The translations under genes were made by a program, and so were the position numbers. This document shows, piece by piece, positions 57,950-64,000 of a stretch of DNA of 64,000 bases (its first letter is position 1; each line of letters begins with the position of its first letter). The notes beneath the pieces are model-generated. The model saw only the letters and a list, made by a program, of their open reading frames with translations. It ran no database searches and was not told the DNA's origin. The stretch comes from Archegozetes longisetosus (taxonomy: Eukaryota; Arthropoda; Arachnida; Sarcoptiformes; Trhypochthoniidae), in the NCBI GenBank assembly GCA_018873245.2, contig JAEMBT020000005.1, positions 7,922,001-7,986,000 on the forward strand, in the 5' to 3' direction.

Positions 57950-58568
57950 GTAAATTTTTTTGAACTCGTACATTTTTAGGCTAAATGTATTACAAAACAA
58001 TACAAAAAGATTGATTTTATAAATGGTTTAGAAGTTGGGAATGAGGTATGAGATGTGCTGTTCCAATATTTTCTCTTGATTTTTGGGTGATTATTCGTTA
58101 TTTTCATCACTTTTTTTCATTTTTATTTCATGGAAATTCTGTTATTTTTCTTGAGTTTTTAGAGGGTACGAATCGTGTTGTCTCAGGAAATTAGTAGTAA
58201 ATTTGATAGTTTTGGACGATTTTTTGTAATATTTTAGCTTAAATTTCATACAAAACGATGCGAAAAGTTCAATTTTTAATGCTTTTTTCATGATTTTTGG
58301 GGGTATGAGCTCGTAACCTCGTAGTGTCCCAACTTTTTTTGATCGATTTTAGGCTTTCTATTGTCTATTTTTGTGATTTTTTTCGTTTTATTTGATAAAA
58401 ATATGCTATTTTTCGTGCTCGTACTATTCGTACTATCCCAACTCTACAATAGCGAAATACACTAGTTTTAAGTGATTTTCTATAGTATTTTAGCTTAAAT
58501 TCTTCACCAAATAACGTGCAAAGTTCATTTTTTAGCTTTTTTAGTAATTGTTTTAGAGGATTGGTTGA
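57950..58568. repeat. Subterminal degenerate array related to the TIR
   Basis: Inside the right TIR, about 600 bp consist of diverged units of roughly 150-200 bp repeating the TIR pattern: a TACGA/CGTAC-TGTCCCA core, a run similar to CTCTAAAA, an ATTTAAGCTAAAA block and a TTTCAT(G/C)-AAATAAAA block. Motif cores are seen near 58186, 58332, 58430 and 58582. The left end has only a short equivalent (40885-40990). Confidence 0.6.
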
Positions 58569-58982
58569 AGTACGAGTCGTGCTGTCCCAGGTTTTTTTCG
58601 TTAATTTTATGGGTTTTGGAGAATCTGGGACAGTATGATTTGTACTATTAGTAGGTTCGTACTATCGACTGTCTCGGTATCTTTTTTTTTTTGATTAATT
58701 TTAGATTCATATTAGCTATTTTTGTGAGTTTTTCGCTTTATGTGATGGAAATTCTGCTTTTTTCATGAATTTTTAAAAGGTACCAAAAGTACGAGTTCAT
58801 AGTGTCCCAGAATATTGATAGAAAAACATGATGATGATTTTAGGTGATTTTCTCAAGCTTTTAGCTTAAATTCCATGTTAAACGATGTTAAAAATTTATG
58901 TTTTAGTGTTTTTATTAATGGTTTTAGAAGAATACGAAAAGTACGACTCGTACTGTCCCAGACTCCCCATATATACACTACT
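58569..58982. repeat. Polinton right terminal inverted repeat
   Basis: The inverse of the left repeat, ending at CACTACT 58982. The TIR-internal motif copies are oriented oppositely to those at the left end, as expected. Confidence 0.85.
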
Positions 58983-58988
58983 GCTATA
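58983..58988. repeat. Polinton target-site duplication, right copy GCTATA
   Basis: Identical to 40458-40463, directly after the right TIR end. Confidence 0.85.
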
Positions 58989-60049
58989 CATTAAATCATG
59001 TTATAGCGCACGTTTATATAGATTTTCTTTTTATTCTGAAGTTAATATTTACTATTCGTGCAAAAAAATCCAAATTCAAATTAAAATTGAACTATAATTA
59101 TGGTCAATTGGATTTGGAAATACTATAGCAAAATGAATGATATAAAAATGTAAATATTGTGGCAAAATTATTACTTGTACTTCTGACAATACTATGAAAT
59201 AAAAATAGTACTTAAATGTTTATTTAGTTAGTCATCTTGAGAGATTAACATCAATCTATGATAAAGTAGATTTACCATTAAATAAAAGGTGTAGTTTACA
59301 ACTTTTATTTGTAATATGTTTGTAATTATTATCTTCATGGTCAAAGTTAAGATTACTTCCACTTGACTAATAAATTTATAAGTATTATTTGGCTAAATTA
59401 TGGAAAAACAAAAATATTTTATATTTTTAGCTAAAAATAACGGTATTAGGATAACCAAAAACTGTAAAAGGCAAGAGAATTTGTGTTGCAGTAATTATTA
59501 GTTTTTACTTCATGTATTACTGCTTGTAAGATAAAGTTATAATAAAACACTTGCTTAAGAGTAATTCTCATTTGTTGAAAGTTTTTTATTTATTTTTAAT
59601 AGAACGTGCAGAAAAGTAAGTATAAAACAAAACTACTTTAGAAAGCAAAGCATACTCTATCGAGCCCAACCAGACTCTTAGATAGAGAAAGATGTAAACT
59701 AAGATTTGAATTTTAACATTGAGGCCCCTCACTTCAAATCTTTACACTCGTAAAGCCTGTACCACATGAAAAACTGCACAAACATTTAGATCGAGTTTCT
59801 TATTCTTAGTAAGATCCCGAGTTACAAAAGCAATTGATAAGTTTGATGGAGGCGCCGGGTGTGAGTGAAACTAAGTTTAAACTTATTTACAGTTATCTTA
59901 TTATAATTCCAAACCGCATAAACCTCTAGATGAATAAAATGAGCGTTATAGTAATCAAGGTCATGAATATGATAACTTCTATTCATGCCTGCAAATGTTC
60001 TACATCCACAGGTAGGTTTTTCACCATTCTCGTCATTGTTTGATATTAT
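58989..60049. other. Host DNA right of the Polinton, no gene seen
   Basis: About 1.06 kb. I looked for the missing 3' exons of the EGF-module gene (phase 1 acceptor followed by paired cysteines) and found none. A GAGGCCCCTCAC stretch near 59733 and GGAGGCGCCGGG near 59850 are locally GC-rich but uninterpreted. Confidence 0.4.
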
Positions 60050-60690
60050 AGATATTATCTTATTGAAGGTTCAATTCAATAAAATATGGTATAACACAAT
60101 AGAAGTCATTCAGAACACAAAAGTCAGAAAACAAAACAAAAGAAATGAGATCTATAAGCCAAAATCAGATAAAATTTCAGTTTCTTAATGCTCAGTTATT
60201 TTTAATCCCATAAACTTCATCAAAGTTTAGATGCTTTTAAAATTTAAGGTTTAATTCATTTATTTGTTGAAAAAATTTTTTAGATTTCAATTAACTAATT
60301 ATGAAGTTTGCAGTCATTTTAAAACTTGAAACTCTGTTTCGATGAATTAATCTGTAGACAAATTACCAAAAGTTTGACACGGTATAAGACTCTGAATTAT
60401 AAACCAAACTTGCATCTTGTTATTCTGTGTAATCGGATACAATCCATCATCTGTGGATAATTTAACAGATAATAAATTGATAAAACTGATTCTGTTGTTT
60501 CAAAATTTAAATATAAAATGTTTTGTTCAATCAATTAATGTAAAAATTAATCATATGGTTAAATGAGAATTTTTTTTGATGAATGCGAAAAATCAATTTT
60601 ATGACAAATTATCACTGAATTTATGAATGCTTCATCTAAAATGGTATGTAATCCCTTCAGAAGTTATTGAATAATAGGTTTGGTCGAGTC
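60050..60690. repeat. Second copy of the LRR 3' flank
   Basis: Collinear with 35655-36310 in the same orientation, with about one difference in six to eight bases by eye plus indels. It begins within the last LRR codons and ends at the TTATTGAATAATAG that carries the stop codon of the minus-strand relics in both copies. Confidence 0.75.
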
Positions 60691-60985
60691 TTCTTGCAAA
60701 TTTGTGTTATTGGCTGCTTTTAATAAATTAGACAATGATTTTTGTGACAACTGATTCTGTTTCTGGGATATGATTCCAGACTGAGCCAGTGTTCCCATCA
60801 TTGATCCGATGTTTTCAGTAAATCAGTGAAAATTTGTTGTGTTTTATGCGAATCACTTGTTTGACCAGCAGATCCCCCAATTGATTAGTTTATCCCAATG
60901 CTTTCAATAAGTTATTCAGTTGTCGCCTTTGCTCTCTTAATTTATTTACCGATTCCTTTCGATTTGGTGATGTAGATTCTGTGAA
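60673..60985 (-). pseudogene. Coding-like relic rich in Gln/Ser/Leu
   Basis: Minus-strand reading shows STSPNRKESVNKLREQRRQL and NNLLKALG, then stop and frame changes, then SMMGTLAQSGIISQKQNQLS and SLSNLLKAANNTN, ending ...IIQ and a stop shared in position with the atlastin-like relic in the other copy. The amphipathic helical character suggests a real former gene; no family is recognised. The dispersed stops make it a pseudogene. Confidence 0.35.
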
Positions 60986-61323
60986 ATTAAATTATATATG
61001 CTCTAATTTTTATTCTTAATTGGTAAACACTACAATTATTTTAATTTTTCTTGTTTGTCTATGCCGAAGATATATAAAACATAACTAAAAGAAACCTTAA
61101 TTAAATGACATACAATGGTATTTGTATGCTCTAAATTTTGTGATAAAAATGGCCTCAATAGTTTTGGCTACAAACTTAATCTTTAGTAATGATTGGCATA
61201 ACGTTTATGCAGTTTAGCACAGCTTTCTCACTCATTAATCGAAATAAGAATTCGACAAATTATGTTAATTATTGAATCAACTTTTCAAAGTGGTTAATGT
61301 AAAAAATATCCTATCTGCTCGGT
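60986..61323. other. Intergenic, no gene seen
   Basis: A short AT-rich gap between two relics. Confidence 0.4.
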
Positions 61324-61615
61324 ATGTTCTCTTCAACTTTATTACTATTATTGTTCGCATTCTCATTCGTTCAAAACTTTTGATCAAAAAAATTTTAAAT
61401 CAGATCTAACTATACATAAAGTAGGAAGAACTGTTATAATAGCACTTAATTCAGAGGATAGGAAAGAATTTGTTGAGAATAATGATTAAATTGAAATAAT
61501 TTAAGGGAAAATTAATAACAGAACTGAAGGAATTATAAAATTAAACTTTGAAAACACAGCTATAAAACATGAAATAGAAGTCTACTATCAAATCGAAAAG
61601 TTGTCTACTTTTTAA
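61324..61615 (+). pseudogene. Broken small secreted-protein ORF
   Basis: ATG at 61324 begins a textbook signal peptide (MFSSTLLLLLFAFSFVQN) that hits a stop. The next frame continues with coding-like KSDLTIHKVGRTVIIALNSE and DRKEFVENND, two in-frame stops, then INNRTEGIIKLNFENTAIKH and a final stop at 61615. The N-glycosylation sequon and beta-strand-like alternation suggest a secreted beta-rich protein. The frameshift and two stops indicate decay. Confidence 0.4.
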
Positions 61616-64000
61616 AAATATCAAGTTTGGAAGGCGAAAAGTACAGTAGACAGATAAATTTTATACTCTGATCTCGGATGCGTTTGGATAAAATTAGAGA
61701 GAAGAGACATAAATTGAAATAGTAATAAGTTATTTATTGCTAAGCATGATCAATAGTGTCATTCATAGCAAAAGTCGATTTAGTATTGGTGATAATCAAT
61801 CAATCATAAAATAAAATACTGTTAAGACCTATCAAATAATTCGAATGAAAATTCCAAATTGGTTCAATTCAAATGATTTTAGTATCAGTTCGGGAATTAC
61901 TGGCATTTTAAATTGAATTAATAACACGCTTTTAAAGGAATGACGAATACACTTTTCATAATAAAACGCATTACTTTTAACTATTGAAAACTTTTTGACC
62001 CATAGTATTTTTTCAATCTTATTCATTAACGTGACTCGAAACTTATGACTGAAAAGTTCTGAACCGATTACTAAAATTCATTTATTAATTAATCTGGACA
62101 TACTCAGCACAAACATTAATAAGTTGTCTCGCCCTAAAGTTTATCAACTTTTCTGCATCTTTTGAGTATTGATAAGTACGCAATTGATCTGTCGACGGTA
62201 CTTCTTTGCTTATTTGAAAAAAACAAAAGGGCTTATACATTTTATACTTTGCTCAACATTTGATTCAGTACAAAGTTAACAAAATCATGAACTTTTAATC
62301 ACTTTATATCATAGTTTAGAATATTTATCAATACCTGATCGAGTTTCATGTATATCCTTAAAATAGTTCAACAAATAATGAATGTTTATTGAACTGGTTA
62401 ATAGGAAGAAAAGCTCTTATTTATCGCATATCTAATTAGATAGAAATATTTGACGCTCGAAAGTTATAAACTAATACATTTAACAATATTTTAACAACTA
62501 ATCTCTCCAAATTGTTTTACATTTTGTATCACAATTATAATCAACATTTGTTTGAACCATTGCGACAATATATTTTCCAGATCAATGCGTTTGTCTTCCA
62601 AATAACGGCTTTAGTTTCAATTTTCTTTACAAACGTTTTTAGTCTTTATTTCATTTTTTATTTTGTTCTCTCTTGAGATGTTCAGAGACTTAATGAATGT
62701 TTGTATTTTTGTGTTTTGAAAGCATTTAATTGATAAAAAGTGCAAAGTCTTATTTGATTTTAAACAACATTTGACTTATATAAAAGTTCTTTGTTATCGA
62801 AGGCAAAATGCCCAAATATTAATATTCACTAGGTTAAAATTTGTCTTTTGTTTCCTTCAACTAAACAAACAAGTACTTTTTGCCTTCCGGGCCTGATACA
62901 TACATCTGTGTATAACAAACATTTTTAGTTGAAAACTGCATTTAACTTAATTATTACATTTATATATTTCTTGTATGATTGATGAGGTATGCGTTGATTA
63001 CGTGCGAATCATGTTCTGACTGTCTGACATCTCAATAACGTCTTTGTTTAGTCTATATAGGCTACTAATTAAGTGATATACAGTGAGTACATATTTAAAG
63101 TAAGAGTTGTTTACTTTTGAATTTGATAGTGTAATAAACCAGAGAATATGTGTAACAGCCTAATTATTCCTACAAATACCGAATCAATATTTTAGATAGA
63201 TCAGTTTGTGATAGGATTGTTGAAGCAAACGTTAACTGACAATGGAATATCTGCTAATTTATCAATGCTTAGAAATGAGTTATCTATTATTGCATCTCAA
63301 GATTTGTGCAACATATTTTTAAAAGTATATATTTATATTTTAGTCTTGAAAAAATGTCTAATATTCTATAGCTACCAGCCCTTCTGCTGGCCTGGGCTGT
63401 CACCACAATCATGTGATATGGAGAGAGATAGTAATAAAAACATTGTAATGTAATAATTTATGCTTACTATTGTCGTTATAGCTATCTTTATAATTAGAGA
63501 AATCATATTTGTTTTATTTTTAGTTATGTTCACTTAGGCCATAACAAGTCTATAATTTACATACATTGAATAAGTTATGTATGTTCTCGTGAGCAAATCA
63601 AAATGAATTTTAAATACCGAGAAACATCAAATTTTTGTGGTTGAATTACTTAATATCACTATAATTTATTCTCATATTTCAGTCATTGTAAATTATAAAT
63701 TGTTCATAAATCATGACAAAGATCTCAATGTCGAGTCCTTCAAGTATTATTCTTTCAAAAAATAAAGTAATGAATTGGAAATTACATGCTTAAGGCATTA
63801 TTCTTTACATAACATTCATTACAGATTTTACAAATTTGATGTTATGTTAAAGCTTAAATAAGGGATTAGACCTTCACTATCAATAAGTTCAATTATAGAT
63901 AGACAATTTTGAACTCATTACCACACTGAGTTCAATTTGCATGCTTTCATCAAGCATAATATAGAGCTTTTCTAAAACAAAATTTTTAACTAATCCGATA
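61616..64000. other. Terminal intergenic region
   Basis: About 2.4 kb of AT-rich sequence. Short ORFs near 61832 and 63208 look random. A small GC-rich hairpin (CAGCCC...GGGCTG) occurs near 63376-63399. No gene is supported. Confidence 0.45.

Larger units (their letters stand above)
40464..58982. mobile_element. Polinton/Maverick element, 18.5 kb, non-autonomous, with nested insertions
   Basis: The element is bounded by inverted repeats starting AGTAGTGTATATATGGGGAG on the left and the exact reverse complement on the right, and by a 6-bp duplication GCTATA. It encodes a protein-primed family B DNA polymerase of the Polinton/adintovirus kind. I find no rve integrase, FtsK/HerA-type packaging ATPase, adenovirus-like protease or jelly-roll capsid gene. 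It does contain an LDL-receptor-like spliced gene, several small AT-rich ORFs, and nested insertions (solo LTR, RTE, LTR-like block, mariner relic, pogo-like MITE). The polymerase is decayed, so the copy would depend on proteins supplied elsewhere. Confidence 0.88.

Noticed and set aside
40464-58982. Interpretation as an integrated adenovirus- or herpes-like genome
   Set aside because: The polymerase, TIR and 6-bp duplication fit Polintons; no capsid or packaging genes that would argue for a viral provirus could be identified.
63376-63400. GC-rich hairpin as a terminator or RNA gene
   Set aside because: Only a 6-bp stem with no flanking gene; too little to support a call.
1-64000. CRISPR arrays, operons, bacterial ribosome sites
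   Set aside because: Spliced genes and animal protein families throughout; no regular short spaced repeats were seen.

Overview
This is an AT-rich nuclear genome window from an animal, most likely an arthropod. Every gene that can be followed has short GT-AG introns. The mix of families (RNF144-type E3 ligase, CD164-like sialomucin, metaxin-2, RRM2, a luciferase/4CL-type acyl-CoA synthetase, and LRR proteins of the oplophorus-luciferin 2-monooxygenase non-catalytic-subunit type) would fit a mite or another chelicerate. That placement is an inference from families and base composition, not from a search.

Host part, 1-40,100. Exon structures were worked out by hand and their phases checked: a secreted M28 zinc peptidase / glutaminyl-cyclase-like gene (-, 5 exons, 1422-3813); a small zinc-knuckle plus ubiquitin-like protein (-, 4836-5204); an orphan type I membrane protein (-, 8832-9443); CD164-like (+, 12847-13224); metaxin-2 (-, 13468-14398); RRM2 (+, 5 exons, 15190-16589), head-to-head with metaxin-2 and preceded by a TATA box and an E2F-type site; RNF144-like RBR ubiquitin ligase (+, 24233-27523); C1QBP/p32 (-, 28108-28920); an acyl-CoA synthetase-like gene (-, 7 exons, 29365-31577) with a degenerate P-loop; an LRR protein (+, 34553-35686); an atlastin-like relic (-, 36287-36620); and an EGF-module gene (+, from 37806). 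Three or four of these genes carry one single-base frameshift each, beside a homopolymer run, while all other exon phases are perfect. Base-calling error is therefore as likely as true loss.

Element, 40,464-58,982. This is an 18.5-kb Polinton/Maverick. It has roughly 420-bp terminal inverted repeats starting AG and ending CT, and a perfect 6-bp target-site duplication (GCTATA). It carries a decayed protein-primed DNA polymerase B (-), small zinc-binding and hypothetical ORFs, and a spliced two-propeller LDL-receptor-like (YWTD/EGF/TM) gene as unexpected cargo. I find no integrase, packaging ATPase, protease or capsid gene, so the copy looks non-autonomous. Later insertions are nested in it: a solo LTR inside polB (TSD TATT), a 5'-truncated RTE-type retrotransposon with a 14-bp TSD, a second LTR-like block, two pogo/Tigger-like features (one just outside the left end) and a mariner relic.

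Right flank, 58,983-64,000. This holds mostly non-coding AT-rich DNA, a second diverged copy of the region downstream of the LRR gene (about 60,050-60,690), a coding-like relic on the minus strand (60,673-60,985) and a broken secreted-protein ORF (61,324-61,615).
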